A stretch of 64,000 bases of DNA, from contig JAUIAH010000017.1 in NCBI GenBank assembly GCA_030425385.1, positions 62,001-126,000 on the forward strand, given 5' to 3'. The position numbers and the translations under genes are program-made. Positions within the stretch are counted from its first letter, which is position 1, and every line of letters starts with the position of its first letter. Below the pieces are notes generated by a model. The model did no database searches, was not told the DNA's origin, and saw only the letters and a program-made list of their open reading frames with translations. This DNA is from Verrucomicrobiia bacterium (lineage in GTDB: Bacteria; Verrucomicrobiota; Verrucomicrobiia; Verrucomicrobiales; DEV007). Below are positions 19,202-28,948 of this stretch, one piece after another.

Positions 19202-19736
19202 GAATGGATGAAGGAGCGCTGCGACATCGTATTGAATGGAGAGTTTATTGAGGCACCAATTGCATTTCATCTTTATGAGTTGCCAGCGGCTCATTTCGAT
19301 CGGCTCGACAGCCTTCTCGACGACACATTCGATGTCGTTCGGGTGATAGGCGAAAGTGGGCACTTCCATTTCAGGATCGATCTGGGGCATGGCTCGGTAG
19401 CCGTGAGGCCGTGGCCCATTCGCGCACGTAGTGCAAGTCATCCATGGCTGATGGCCTGCGTCGTCACTCCAGAGAGCAATAATCCATTGAGGTGGCTAGC
19501 CGCAATTCACACGCACCGAAGATTTCGAAGAGCTTTGGCACCTTTCGGCCTCCGCAAGATGGATCGAGACGAGGGTGGTCAGGATCGCGCGTTGGAGTGT
19601 GTCTCATAGGAGCCTCGCGAGGATTCGTTTTGCGGTGTCTCCGCTCCAGTGTTGTACTCTATCGTTGGGTCAAGTGTTGGAACGTTTATTGTGATTGCTC
19701 AGGGTGGTTTGCGATGGCACACGCGCTTTGGTTCAT
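19202..19736. other. 535-bp intergenic stretch, no confident gene
   Basis: Between the DUF1501 stop and the stop of the giant secreted gene I see no convincing gene. Short frames on both strands overlap each other (19208-19609 plus, 19151-19441 minus), and neither shows a family motif or ribosome site. A 10-base palindrome CCTCGCGAGG near 19612-19621, followed by ATTCGTTTTG, could be a weak terminator for the plus-strand pair. The region could hold decayed coding sequence. Confidence 0.5.
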
Positions 19737-22700
19737 TTAGGGGCTGAGAGCCTCGCTGGTTCCGCCTTCCGTGGTGACGCGGACGGGGGCGCTGCCTGCG
19801 GATGGAACGGTGACCCCCAGGCGATTGTTGCTGCCGCCGGTTTCCCAGATGTCAATGCCATCATTGGAGAATGGACCTTCATCGGTGACGGTGGCGTTGC
19901 CGAAATCGACACTGACATAGCCTTCAATGAAGCCGGTTCCTGTGAGAAGAGCGTTGGCGTTAGGGGCGGCGGACGATACCGAATTGAGTGTGGGCACAAT
20001 TTGGAGGAAACGGGCGGCTCCACCATTGAGGATGCTCGCTGGGCCGGTTCGGGCGTTCTCAGGAATGGTGAAAGTGAGCATGCGCCCATCTGGCGATACG
20101 CTGTCCGGAGAAACCGTGGTGATATAGGGGGTGCCTGAGGTGGTCATGGCTTCGAGAGCGATGAACGTGTCGTTCTGATAGTGTTGTCCTTGGAAAGTCA
20201 GGGATTGTCCGACATTTCCCGAGGCGACGCCAACGCTGGCGGGAGTGCCGGTGAGAGCGCTGCCAGTGATCGTTGTCAGATCGGTGACTCTGCCAGAGGA
20301 TCCGCCTTCTGTGATGATCTCGTAAGGAAGCCTTCCCGCTTCGGGAACGGTGACATCCAGGCGATTATTACGACCGCCTGTCTCCCAGATATCGATCCCG
20401 TCATTGCTGAAGGGGCCTTCGTCGATCACCTGGCTTTCGCCAAAGCGTGCGGTGACGAATCCCTCAATGAATCCGGTTCCTGAGAACCGCGTGGAGCGCC
20501 CTCGGCCTCCGTTGATGGCGGTAATGCGCGGGACGATCTGAAGCCGAGCACCTTTGCCCCCGCTGAGGATGGTAGCCATGCCTGTACGGGCCTCTTCAGG
20601 AACGACGAATGTGAGGGAAGTGCCATCCGGCGAAACGGTTTCTGGCGCGATGGTAGTGATGTAAGGCGTGCCACCTGTGGTCATCGCCTCCAGCGTGACC
20701 TGAGTGGTGTCGAGTGCATAGCCGTGGCCGACGAGAGTCACACGTTGATGGACGTTGGCGGAAGCCTCGTTAGTGTCACTTGGCGTTCCTGTTAGGGATT
20801 GGTTTGAGAGCATGGTGAGGTCGCTGAGTCGGCCGGAGGAGCCTCCTTCCGTGATGATTTCATAAGGGAGATCACCTTCTTCGGGGACGGTGACGACCAA
20901 GCGATTGTTGCGTCCGCCCGTTTCCCAGATGTCGATGCCGTCGTTGGAGAATGGACCTTGGTCCACAACTTGGAGCGCTCCGAAGCGCGCGGTGACGAAG
21001 CCCTCGACGAACCCTGTCCCCGACAAGGTAGTGGAGCGACCACGGCCTCCCGAAATGGCGGTCACCCGAGGAACGATCTGCAAGGGTTCCCCGTTGCCGC
21101 CGCTGAGGATGGCTGCCACACCCGTCCGCGCTTCTTCCGGGACGCTGAAACGCAAGAGAGTGCCATCTTCATTGACGAAGGTGGGGTCAATGGTGGTAAT
21201 GTAAGGTGTCCCGCCAGTGGTCATGGCTTCCAGGGTGACCTTGGTGGTTCCCTCACGGTAACCTTCTCCTCGCAATGTCACCATTTGTCCCACGTTCGCG
21301 GAATCCTGATCTCCATCTGCAGGCGTTCCGGTCTCGGAAGCTGATTCCATCTGGGTCAGATCCGTCAGTCGACCAGAGGATCCGCCTTCCGTGATGATCT
21401 CATAAGGCAAGTCTCCGTCTTCGGGCACGGTGACCACAAGGCGATTGTTCCGACCGCCCGTTTCCCAAACGTCAATTCCATCGTTGCTGAAGGGGCCCTG
21501 GTCTGTGACGTCGACGGCGCCGAAGCGGGCCGTGGCGTGGCCTTCGGTGAAACCAGATCCTGACAACGTGGTGGTTCGTCCTCGCCCGCCGCTGACGCTG
21601 GTGATTCTCGGCACGACTTGCAAGAGCTGGCCGTGAGCGGCATTGATGAGACTCACCATGCCGGTGCGAGACGCCTCTGGGAGGATGAAGGTGAGGCTCG
21701 TTCCGCCAGGATCGACGGTGGCTGGTTCAATGGTGTGAATGTAAGGAGTGCCTCCAGTGCTGATGGCTTCCGTGAGGATGCGGGTGGCTGTAGTGAAGCC
21801 TTTGCCTTCGATCCTGACGATTTCTCCAATGTTCACGGAGGCTTCGGTCTCGAGGCGAGGAGTGCCGGTGCTTGCCTGGGCGAGAACCGCCGTGACGTCA
21901 GCAGCGACTCCCGTGGAGCCGCCATCCGTGACGACTACGTAGGGTAAGGAACCATTCTCTGGCACGGTCGCGTCCAGGCGGTTGTTACTTCCGCCCGTTT
22001 GCCAGATGTCGATCCCATCGTTGGAGAATGGGCCGCGATCAGAGACCACGGCGTTTCCAAAGCGAACGCTGCTGCGCCCTTCAGCGAATCCTGTTCCTGA
22101 GATGGTGACTTGCCTGCCAGGGCCGCCGTTGGAAACTCCTGTGACCACGGGCACGATCTGCAAAGTGATGGTGGTGGTGTTAGGGAGCTGTAGCTCGCCG
22201 GTGACGGCGTCTCCGGGAACGACGGCAACGCCTGAACGGCCATCGGCGGCGATGTTTGTAAGAGGCACTACTCGCGTCCGAACGGTTCCGCCCGTGGTGA
22301 TGGTGGCAAAGGTCACTTCCGATTCCGTTGTGAAATCGGCCCCAGTGATGAAGATCTCTTGCCCGACATTCGCGGAGGCAACGTAGCGGTTGGTGGGCGT
22401 TCCCTGTGTCGCGGTGACGAGCAATGGGCCCTTGCGGAAAGTCGTGACAAAGAAGTCGCCGAGACGATTTCCAGTGAGGTCGGCCACCTGGTCACTCAAG
22501 GTCACTTGGTAGAGGTCGTCGATAAGAGTACTGTTAGGTTGGAGGAAGACTTGATCTCCATCGGCATTGAGACCCACGGTGAAGTCTTCCAAGGTCACGT
22601 CGTCGTTGGTTCCTAGACGGCCATCTGGTCCGGCCCGAACGATCACAACATTGTCAGCGTGGACCGTTGACGGGTCTAGCGGCTCATTCACCCCAATGGT

Positions 22701-25700
22701 CAAGCTATCGAGGCCGCCGACGTAGGCGCCATCGGGCGGTGCGGTGTTTCCAATCTCTGGTGGTGTGGAATCCGGCGTGAGGGTGAAGGAAAGCTCGTCG
22801 CTCCAAGTGGCGTTGCCGCCTGTGTCACTCACACGCGCCTTCAAGCGCAGGACGGTTTCTCCGCTGCGAGGAGGGGTGATGAAGCGGATTTCAAAGGGGA
22901 AATTGCCGTCCGTGAGGAAGGGCTCGTCATTCACATAGAATTCGACATTGCGGACTTGGACGTCATCGGCCACGGCGGCCGTCACTCGCATGGCCTTTCG
23001 TTCTTCAACCTCATTGTTAGATGGTTGAGAGCTTAGCGTGATCTGCGGAGGGCGTTTCTGTGAGTCGAAGGCTAGGTAGTTGACCACCTGTAAGCCAGCG
23101 CTGTGATCTGCGATGTAGGCGATTCCGTTGAATAGGGATACGGCGCGAGCAACGCCGGGCGTAGGAAGTTCAGTGATGGGGACATCTGTGAGAGTGGGAT
23201 CCGCACTATCATAGAGCCAGACATGATGGGGCCCATCGAAGGATTGATTCGTACTACGAGTGGTCACAAGCAAGCCTGATCCGTTGGGGGCGACTTGTTT
23301 CCACCCAAATTGGGCCGTTTGCGTCGTGGTGATCGGCTGCAGGTTGGTGGGATCCGCAGTATTCACAGTATCGTAGCCACGCCGATGGACGACATAGCCC
23401 ACGCCCCCGCCAACGGCCAAGCGCATGCGCCCATGCGATGTGTTCCATGCGCTGGACACGGGGAGCCTTCCATCGAGACGTAGGAAGGTGGTCGTGAGCG
23501 GAATCGTGAATAGGGTGCCCGGTGTGAGTGCGTAGAGATGATCGGCATCAAGGCGCAGATCGTGAATCGGACCTTGTAGGTTTAGCGTATCGAGCACGGC
23601 ACCTGAACGGAGGTCAAGTTTGACTAGCAACCCACTTTCCGTGCCTGCGTATCCGGTGCCAGCACTGGCACTGACAGCGATCACGTTGCCCAGGTCTAAC
23701 TGATGGATCAAGGTCACTTCAGGCAGTGAACGGATGTCAAAGACGGACACGCCTTCGCTTGCATTGCCCACCAAGAGGTGAGCGGCATCCAGGGCGACGG
23801 ACTGAGCGCTCCCAGGCGTGCCTATTTGGGCGACAATGGTAGGGTCCATGCCTGTGAACACGTTGAACACGCTCACGCCAGCCTCCAAGTCAGCCACGGC
23901 TACCAAATCGTTTAAGGCATCGATATCCACGGCTGTGCCCGGCGTGTCAGCGGAGGCGATGATGCCCGTGCGGACCGGAAGCCCACCCAACGGATCGCCC
24001 CCTTGAGCGAGTTCCGCGCCATCTAACACACCATCATTGTCGGTGTCGGCATTGGTGGCATCGGTACCGAGCGTCTCCTCCGCTTGATCGTTGAGGCCGT
24101 CTCCATCGGTGTCCAGGTGGGTGCCTGGCGGAACGATGGCTGTCGGTGGCAGGTGGATGGTGCCGCCCGCCTGTGGGGCGACGAACTGCGTGACTCCCGT
24201 TTCGCCCGTTTCAGGATGAACGAATTCCACGGTGTAGGGCATGCCCGGTTGCACTAGCAGATCGAAGGTGCCTTGCCCACTGGTCGTCCCGCGCTGTACG
24301 AATCCGGTTGTGCGATTGATCAAGCGAAAGCGGATGCGGACATTGATAGGGCGAGCATCGCGCAGACGCTGTGCTTCTTCGCGCGCGAGGTCCTCTAGCC
24401 ATTCGTATTGGACAAAGAATGGGGTGCGCCAACCATCTGCGAGTGCTTCTTCGTAAACATCGCGCAGCGTCTCGGCAGCTTGTCGGATGGTTGTGATTTC
24501 GTTGGGAGGAAGACCATTGGTGATGACTAACTGAATGCGATCGATCAGGGCCTCGATGTCTGTTGGTGTGAGATCGTCAGGAAGTACCCTCACAGGATCA
24601 TCAACAATCTCACGTTCTTCTGCTTCGGTGAGTTCGCCGTCGGCAGCGGCATCCATGATGTCGTCCCAAACGATCCGGCGTGCCTGCAAGCCGCCGGGCC
24701 CGGCGTTTGACCATGCGGGGTTACCCGTGACGGCGTCTTGCATGGCGCGCGCGGCCTCAAATAGACGATTCTGCAAGGCGGGAGCGCGCATTCGCAGCTC
24801 GCGTAGTTTGCGTTCGTGAATGAGACAGTCTTCCAAGGCGGCGGACCGCACGGCGAGGTCAGCGGCGAGCAAGCCATTGGTGATGGTGTCCCCGACAGGA
24901 CCGCCCACCGAGGCGATGAGACTCATTTCGCCAGCCTGGACGAATCCCGTCACGCAGGCGCCTGCATCACCCCCATTGGCCCAGCAATCTAAGGCAGCTC
25001 CAAGGAAATTAGCAACCGTGCCGACGGAATCTCCTAACACAGGCACGGCTTCGATAGGCGCGAGGACGGCGGCAAAGAATCCCTGAACGGCGCCTGTTTG
25101 CACAAGGGCACGTTCGGTCGCACAAGGATCCTGTTTGTCTGCGAGCCCGCCACCAGTGAGGCGGCAGAGAGGGTTCGTCCCGTGCCAACCTGGTGCTCGG
25201 ATCCCGGTGCCAGGATCGGAAACGGCCCACTGCCCATCGGCAGAGATGGTGGCGGGACCGGCTACTTCCCATCGACCGGTGTCGTGGTTGAAGCTCCAGA
25301 TAGCCGTTCGTGCACCGGGAGAGAGGGCGCGACCGGTCTTGGGATCGGGCAAGTTGGGGAACTGCACAGGCACGGGTTGGTCGAAGTTTGTGGCTCCGTC
25401 GGTTTGAACGGTGATGACTAACGGAAGATCCAATCCTTGCGGCAGGGTCCCGGGCAAGCGGTCTGGTGGCACGGGAGCAATGCCAATGCTTCCGCCGCGG
25501 CTTCCATCGTCTGAGAAGAGTGTGTCTGGTGGGACTGTTAGTCGAACTCCATCAAACTCCGGGAATTCTTGCAACACGGCATTGGGGAAACGGACTTCGG
25601 TCTGTGTGAGGGTGCTCGTGGCTTGCAGGGTGCCTTCGACGATGAGGGGAAGGTAGATGTTGCCGACAGTGACTTCTTCTTGTGCTCGACTCGTCCAGGT

Positions 25701-26786
25701 CTTCCCCACGAAGGGATAGTAGGCTCCTTCGGGAATTGCATTGGTGGCTTGACGTCCGTCAATGTGTACGAAGAAGCGACCGACGGGAGCGGGTTGAAGC
25801 CGGAAATTCCCCATCTCATCAGTGATGGCGAAGAGTTCGTCTTCCATGCTGTCCACGGTGATGCGCACGCCCGCGAGTGGTTCGTTGACGAAGGTTGTGC
25901 CGTCCGCTCCGGTTTGGGGATTGGAAGCAAAGACACGTCCACAGACCGCGGTGTCTGGCAGTGTGGTGAGACTTAAGGTGTCGAAGTCAATGGTGGTCTC
26001 GCCACCTGGAATGCCATCGCCATCCGCATCGATCTCTTCGCCGTCTTCGTCCTGAATCGATCCCCCTCGAAAGGTCACCCGCACACGGGCGGCGGCGGGT
26101 AAAGGATCCTCATAGAAGAGGGTGGCGACTTTGCGGTCTGCCGAAAGGGTGGTTCTGCCAGGGAGGCGACGCCCAGCAAATTCAGCGAAGAATTGATCGG
26201 CACGAATGGTTGTGCCGACGGCGAGGGCGCGATCAAATCGAAGGACGGTCTCGCGGGTCAGGGCGACGCCGTCTTCGCCATCAAGCGGAGAGCTGGTCAG
26301 CTTGGTGGTGAGGCGCCCGTCGCCTCCTTGCAAGAACTCCTGCAAATGGGTGAGGCCATTGCCATCGGGATCGTCTTGGGCGTCGGCATCATTGAGAGGG
26401 TCGAGAATTCCAGAGCGCTCCAATTCGTAGACATCATCGATCCCGTCCCCGTCAGAATCCAAGGATGCTGTTAGAGGAACTTGGCGTAAGCGATAGAAGA
26501 GTGCTCTGTCAGGAACCGCGGAGGCTTCTTGCAGTGTGCTCGTTCCCCTGGCGCCGAGGGCCATGCCCACCGCTTCGGGGAAGGCTTGGAGATCGCTACT
26601 CCGCTCGAGGATGTAGTAGGCGTCGTTGGTTGAGGGGTAGGTGACACGGACCCGTTGATCGGGACCGCGGCTCACTTCATTAATGGCGAAATCTTGAGCA
26701 AACCCAGGGCAGGCTCCCAAGAAGAGAACAACTGCCAAGGCCCGCACGAGCAGATTCCCTGCGACGGAAACGAATCGATCGAACAT
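19737..26786 (-). CDS. giant secreted multi-domain protein with five ~180-aa TIG-like repeats
   Basis: A 2349-residue protein with a signal peptide (LLVRALAVVLFLGACPGFAQ). In order: a beta domain, a thrombospondin-3 stretch (about 110-150, DSDGDGIDDVYELE), a Big_5-like Ig domain (LTSSPLDGEDGVALTRETVLRF), and carboxypeptidase-like and mixed regions. A helical segment spans about 580-830. A second DxDGDG stretch lies at about 892-935, followed by LVIVD-type propeller repeats (about 935-1240: VADLEAGVSVFNVF, GNASEGVSVFDI). Two more Ig domains follow, then five tandem units of about 180 residues from about 1450 to the end. Each unit carries a TIG/IPT-like TISGTGFAEG...RFG and the near-invariant FSNDGIDIWETGG. 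No C-terminal anchor is visible. It is the last gene after the polysaccharide-export genes on the same strand, so a matrix or adhesin role is plausible. Confidence 0.9.
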   Translation of the reverse strand: MFDRFVSVAGNLLVRALAVVLFLGACPGFAQDFAINEVSRGPDQRVRVTYPSTNDAYYILERSSDLQAFPEAVGMALGARGTSTLQEASAVPDRALFYRLRQVPLTASLDSDGDGIDDVYELERSGILDPLNDADAQDDPDGNGLTHLQEFLQGGDGRLTTKLTSSPLDGEDGVALTRETVLRFDRALAVGTTIRADQFFAEFAGRRLPGRTTLSADRKVATLFYEDPLPAAARVRVTFRGGSIQDEDGEEIDADGDGIPGGETTIDFDTLSLTTLPDTAVCGRVFASNPQTGADGTTFVNEPLAGVRITVDSMEDELFAITDEMGNFRLQPAPVGRFFVHIDGRQATNAIPEGAYYPFVGKTWTSRAQEEVTVGNIYLPLIVEGTLQATSTLTQTEVRFPNAVLQEFPEFDGVRLTVPPDTLFSDDGSRGGSIGIAPVPPDRLPGTLPQGLDLPLVITVQTDGATNFDQPVPVQFPNLPDPKTGRALSPGARTAIWSFNHDTGRWEVAGPATISADGQWAVSDPGTGIRAPGWHGTNPLCRLTGGGLADKQDPCATERALVQTGAVQGFFAAVLAPIEAVPVLGDSVGTVANFLGAALDCWANGGDAGACVTGFVQAGEMSLIASVGGPVGDTITNGLLAADLAVRSAALEDCLIHERKLRELRMRAPALQNRLFEAARAMQDAVTGNPAWSNAGPGGLQARRIVWDDIMDAAADGELTEAEEREIVDDPVRVLPDDLTPTDIEALIDRIQLVITNGLPPNEITTIRQAAETLRDVYEEALADGWRTPFFVQYEWLEDLAREEAQRLRDARPINVRIRFRLINRTTGFVQRGTTSGQGTFDLLVQPGMPYTVEFVHPETGETGVTQFVAPQAGGTIHLPPTAIVPPGTHLDTDGDGLNDQAEETLGTDATNADTDNDGVLDGAELAQGGDPLGGLPVRTGIIASADTPGTAVDIDALNDLVAVADLEAGVSVFNVFTGMDPTIVAQIGTPGSAQSVALDAAHLLVGNASEGVSVFDIRSLPEVTLIHQLDLGNVIAVSASAGTGYAGTESGLLVKLDLRSGAVLDTLNLQGPIHDLRLDADHLYALTPGTLFTIPLTTTFLRLDGRLPVSSAWNTSHGRMRLAVGGGVGYVVHRRGYDTVNTADPTNLQPITTTQTAQFGWKQVAPNGSGLLVTTRSTNQSFDGPHHVWLYDSADPTLTDVPITELPTPGVARAVSLFNGIAYIADHSAGLQVVNYLAFDSQKRPPQITLSSQPSNNEVEERKAMRVTAAVADDVQVRNVEFYVNDEPFLTDGNFPFEIRFITPPRSGETVLRLKARVSDTGGNATWSDELSFTLTPDSTPPEIGNTAPPDGAYVGGLDSLTIGVNEPLDPSTVHADNVVIVRAGPDGRLGTNDDVTLEDFTVGLNADGDQVFLQPNSTLIDDLYQVTLSDQVADLTGNRLGDFFVTTFRKGPLLVTATQGTPTNRYVASANVGQEIFITGADFTTESEVTFATITTGGTVRTRVVPLTNIAADGRSGVAVVPGDAVTGELQLPNTTTITLQIVPVVTGVSNGGPGRQVTISGTGFAEGRSSVRFGNAVVSDRGPFSNDGIDIWQTGGSNNRLDATVPENGSLPYVVVTDGGSTGVAADVTAVLAQASTGTPRLETEASVNIGEIVRIEGKGFTTATRILTEAISTGGTPYIHTIEPATVDPGGTSLTFILPEASRTGMVSLINAAHGQLLQVVPRITSVSGGRGRTTTLSGSGFTEGHATARFGAVDVTDQGPFSNDGIDVWETGGRNNRLVVTVPEDGDLPYEIITEGGSSGRLTDLTQMESASETGTPADGDQDSANVGQMVTLRGEGYREGTTKVTLEAMTTGGTPYITTIDPTFVNEDGTLLRFSVPEEARTGVAAILSGGNGEPLQIVPRVTAISGGRGRSTTLSGTGFVEGFVTARFGALQVVDQGPFSNDGIDIWETGGRNNRLVVTVPEEGDLPYEIITEGGSSGRLSDLTMLSNQSLTGTPSDTNEASANVHQRVTLVGHGYALDTTQVTLEAMTTGGTPYITTIAPETVSPDGTSLTFVVPEEARTGMATILSGGKGARLQIVPRITAINGGRGRSTRFSGTGFIEGFVTARFGESQVIDEGPFSNDGIDIWETGGRNNRLDVTVPEAGRLPYEIITEGGSSGRVTDLTTITGSALTGTPASVGVASGNVGQSLTFQGQHYQNDTFIALEAMTTSGTPYITTVSPDSVSPDGRMLTFTIPENARTGPASILNGGAARFLQIVPTLNSVSSAAPNANALLTGTGFIEGYVSVDFGNATVTDEGPFSNDGIDIWETGGSNNRLGVTVPSAGSAPVRVTTEGGTSEALSP
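19780..22450 (-). repeat. five tandem ~540-bp coding repeats
   Basis: The block encoding FSNDGIDIWETGG recurs at about 19848, 20385, 20925, 21465 and 22002, a period of 537-540 bases (about 180 codons). The middle three copies are the most alike; the outer two are more diverged. The period is a multiple of three, so copy-number change would keep the frame. Confidence 0.9.
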
Positions 26787-26789
26787 GAG

Positions 26790-26810
26790 GGATTACTGTT
26801 ATCGTAATCC
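26790..26810 (-). promoter_or_regulatory. hairpin abutting the start codon of the giant secreted gene
   Basis: GGATTAC and GTAATCC are perfect 7-bp arms around a 7-base loop. On the minus strand the hairpin ends three bases before the ATG at 26786, in a gap of 76 bases from the upstream export gene. It would cover the ribosome-binding region, or act as an operator; which is not decided by sequence. Confidence 0.45.
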
Positions 26811-26862
26811 TCAGAATTGTCATGGAAAGGATCGATCCAGTCGCATCGGTGCGGCTGGAGGG

Positions 26863-27945
26863 CTATTGAATGCCAATGGTCGCCGGTTGAGCCGCGTCGG
26901 GATCGATGAGACGACCACCTTGGTAAACGGCCACGGCTTGGGCGGCGGCGCTGACCACCTCGACGAGGTATTGTTCGGCCTTCTCCCAGGGAGAATCAGG
27001 CACCCAAACAATGTCTCCCGCTTCCAGTGGGAAATCAGTGGCTTGGCCCTGGGTGATGTTCTTGAAGTTGACGATGGCGTAAGTGGGCTCGGTGAGCGAT
27101 CCTCGCAGAACGACCACTTTCTCTCGGTAGGCCTTGGTGGTGGGGCCACCGGCGCGAGCCATGGTCGAAACGAGCGTGGATCCGCGTTTGTGCGTGAAGG
27201 ATTTCGGATTGGCCACGGCTCCTAACACATAGACTTTGGCGTCTTGGGTAGAGGGAATGTAGATGTAATCGTTCGGTTCCAGATAGATATTCTGAGACAT
27301 GTCGCCCCCTCGGACGAGGCTGGCGAAATCCACGGGGATCATCTTGTGATTGCGGACGACATAACTGCGCGAGAGGTCGGGAAGGCTTTCGATATCTTCG
27401 TTCAGTGTGCTCGCGAGGCCGCCGGCTTCGGAAATGGCATCAAGGACAGTGAGAGGACGGACGAGCGGAAACACCCCAGGCTTCTTCACTTGTCCAAGGA
27501 TGAAGTAGTTGCGGCTCGTGATGTCATTGAGCGTGACTTGCACGAGCGGTCGCCGTTCGAACGCCTCCATCTTCTTCGTGATCGCGGCAGTGAGTTCTTC
27601 CACGGTCCGCCCTTCGGCAGGCACCCCTTCGGCGAGGTCAAAGTAGACCATGCCATCCGGCATGACTTGCGTCACTTGACGAGACTCTGGCTTGTCCGCG
27701 AGTTCGATGGTCAAATTATCCCCCACGCCGAGGCGATAGGCTTGGCTGGGTGGGCGTAACATGCGAGAAGAGACGCCTCCGCGGACCTTGTAGTCTTTGA
27801 ACTCGGGAGATCCCTCCATGCCCACTTGGGCGGCCTGGGTGCGGGGATCGAAGCGATTCGGGCCATTGGCCGAGGGAATGGGATCGCAGGAAACCAGGAG
27901 CATTCCAATGAGACCGAGCAGGGAGAGCCGAAGAGTCGTGTTCAT
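26863..27945 (-). CDS. polysaccharide export lipoprotein (Wza-like, SLBB)
   Basis: The 360-residue protein has a lipoprotein leader (LLGLIGMLLVSC). After it comes the poly-export domain (YRLGVGDNLTIELADKPESRQVTQVMPDG, RTVEELTAAITKKMEAFERRP) and two SLBB domains (YFILGQVKKPGVFPLVRP; VYVLGAVANPKSFTHKRG). Proteins of this family form the outer-membrane channel or collar for capsule and exopolysaccharide. It follows the second SLBB gene by 33 bases and belongs to the same minus-strand unit as the Wzz-like gene. C-terminal residues are helical, as in Wza. Confidence 0.93.
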   Translation of the reverse strand: MNTTLRLSLLGLIGMLLVSCDPIPSANGPNRFDPRTQAAQVGMEGSPEFKDYKVRGGVSSRMLRPPSQAYRLGVGDNLTIELADKPESRQVTQVMPDGMVYFDLAEGVPAEGRTVEELTAAITKKMEAFERRPLVQVTLNDITSRNYFILGQVKKPGVFPLVRPLTVLDAISEAGGLASTLNEDIESLPDLSRSYVVRNHKMIPVDFASLVRGGDMSQNIYLEPNDYIYIPSTQDAKVYVLGAVANPKSFTHKRGSTLVSTMARAGGPTTKAYREKVVVLRGSLTEPTYAIVNFKNITQGQATDFPLEAGDIVWVPDSPWEKAEQYLVEVVSAAAQAVAVYQGGRLIDPDAAQPATIGIQ

Positions 27946-27978
27946 GAAGAGCAGTCGGGTAAAGATTTGAGTAAAGAG

Positions 27979-28932
27979 CTAGTCTTTCAGGCGTGTTTCG
28001 ATGTCCACTTTGGTCGTTGCCGCTGCGCGGAGGAATCCGGTGAGCGCACTGTCGAGAATGTTCTCCGCGTGATACCAGGGTTCGCGGTGAACGTAGAGGA
28101 TATCGCCCGGCTTGATGGGCACATCTGCTTGGCGAGCCTTGAGCACTTGAGAGACATCGACCACGATGGTCTCGGGTTTGGTCATGCTGCCGCGGACGAG
28201 GAGGACTTTGCCTTTCCAAGCGCCCTCTGCGAAGCCAGCCTGCTCGACGATGGCCCCGACGACACCCAGCCCAGGGCGGACGCGCTGCATGCCCTGATTC
28301 TGCACGTATCCGAAGACGTAGAATTCGTCGTCGAGATTCGAGGCGATGTAGATGTGGTCCTCGTGCTGAAGGGTGATGTTCTGTTTGGTATCGCCCTCGG
28401 CGTAGAGTTTTGTAAAGTCGATGTTCAGCTTGCGACCGCGCCGAACGAGGAAGGATTGATCGAGATTGACGCGCTGATTCACCACGCCCACTGCCGCATC
28501 TTCCTTGGTCAGGCCGCCCGCACGGGCGATGGCCTCTAACAAACTCACTGGGCGATCGAGCGTGTAGCGTCCTTGGTCCGGCACTTGGCCCAGAATGGTG
28601 TAGCTCTTGCTGCCGATACCACCGGGAGTGAGCACGACGCGCACATTCCGCTCCACTTTCTGTAACTCCGTTTCCACTGCCTGGCGCGCTTCGGAAACGG
28701 TCCGGCCAGCAACGGATACACGGTTGTTCTGATAGGAAATGGTCCCGTCCGGAGCCACCGGCAGTCCTTCCACTTTTGTTTCGGGTCGGCCTAACACATG
28801 GATGTTCACGGTATCGCCCGGTCCAAAGCGATAGGCAGGCCGAGACTGGGCGCTGGATTCGAACAGTGTGAGGGTGAGTGCGGCGAGGGCGAGTAAGGAT
28901 CGCCCCAGGAGACAGGTGACAGGGTGTGACAT
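27979..28932 (-). CDS. second polysaccharide export protein (SLBB)
   Basis: This 317-residue protein has a Sec leader (LLALAALTLTLFESSAQ) without an obvious lipobox cysteine. It carries the poly-export domain (YRFGPGDTVNIHVLGRPETK, LPVAPDGTISY) and SLBB domains (YTILGQVPDQGRYTLDRP; FYVFGYVQNQGMQRVRPG). Having two related export proteins side by side suggests a hetero-oligomeric or two-step export channel. It lies 16 bases after the Wzz-like gene and 33 bases before the lipoprotein export gene. Confidence 0.93.
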   Translation of the reverse strand: MSHPVTCLLGRSLLALAALTLTLFESSAQSRPAYRFGPGDTVNIHVLGRPETKVEGLPVAPDGTISYQNNRVSVAGRTVSEARQAVETELQKVERNVRVVLTPGGIGSKSYTILGQVPDQGRYTLDRPVSLLEAIARAGGLTKEDAAVGVVNQRVNLDQSFLVRRGRKLNIDFTKLYAEGDTKQNITLQHEDHIYIASNLDDEFYVFGYVQNQGMQRVRPGLGVVGAIVEQAGFAEGAWKGKVLLVRGSMTKPETIVVDVSQVLKARQADVPIKPGDILYVHREPWYHAENILDSALTGFLRAAATTKVDIETRLKD

Positions 28933-28948
28933 GGTCAGGATGTGGCGT

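Noticed and set aside
19208-19609. Plus-strand frame of 133 codons after DUF1501
   Set aside because: No motif, no ribosome site, and a competing minus-strand frame across the same bases.
19780-22450. CRISPR-like or mobile repeat array
   Set aside because: The repeats are about 540 bases long, in frame and within a coding gene, with no short repeat-spacer pattern.
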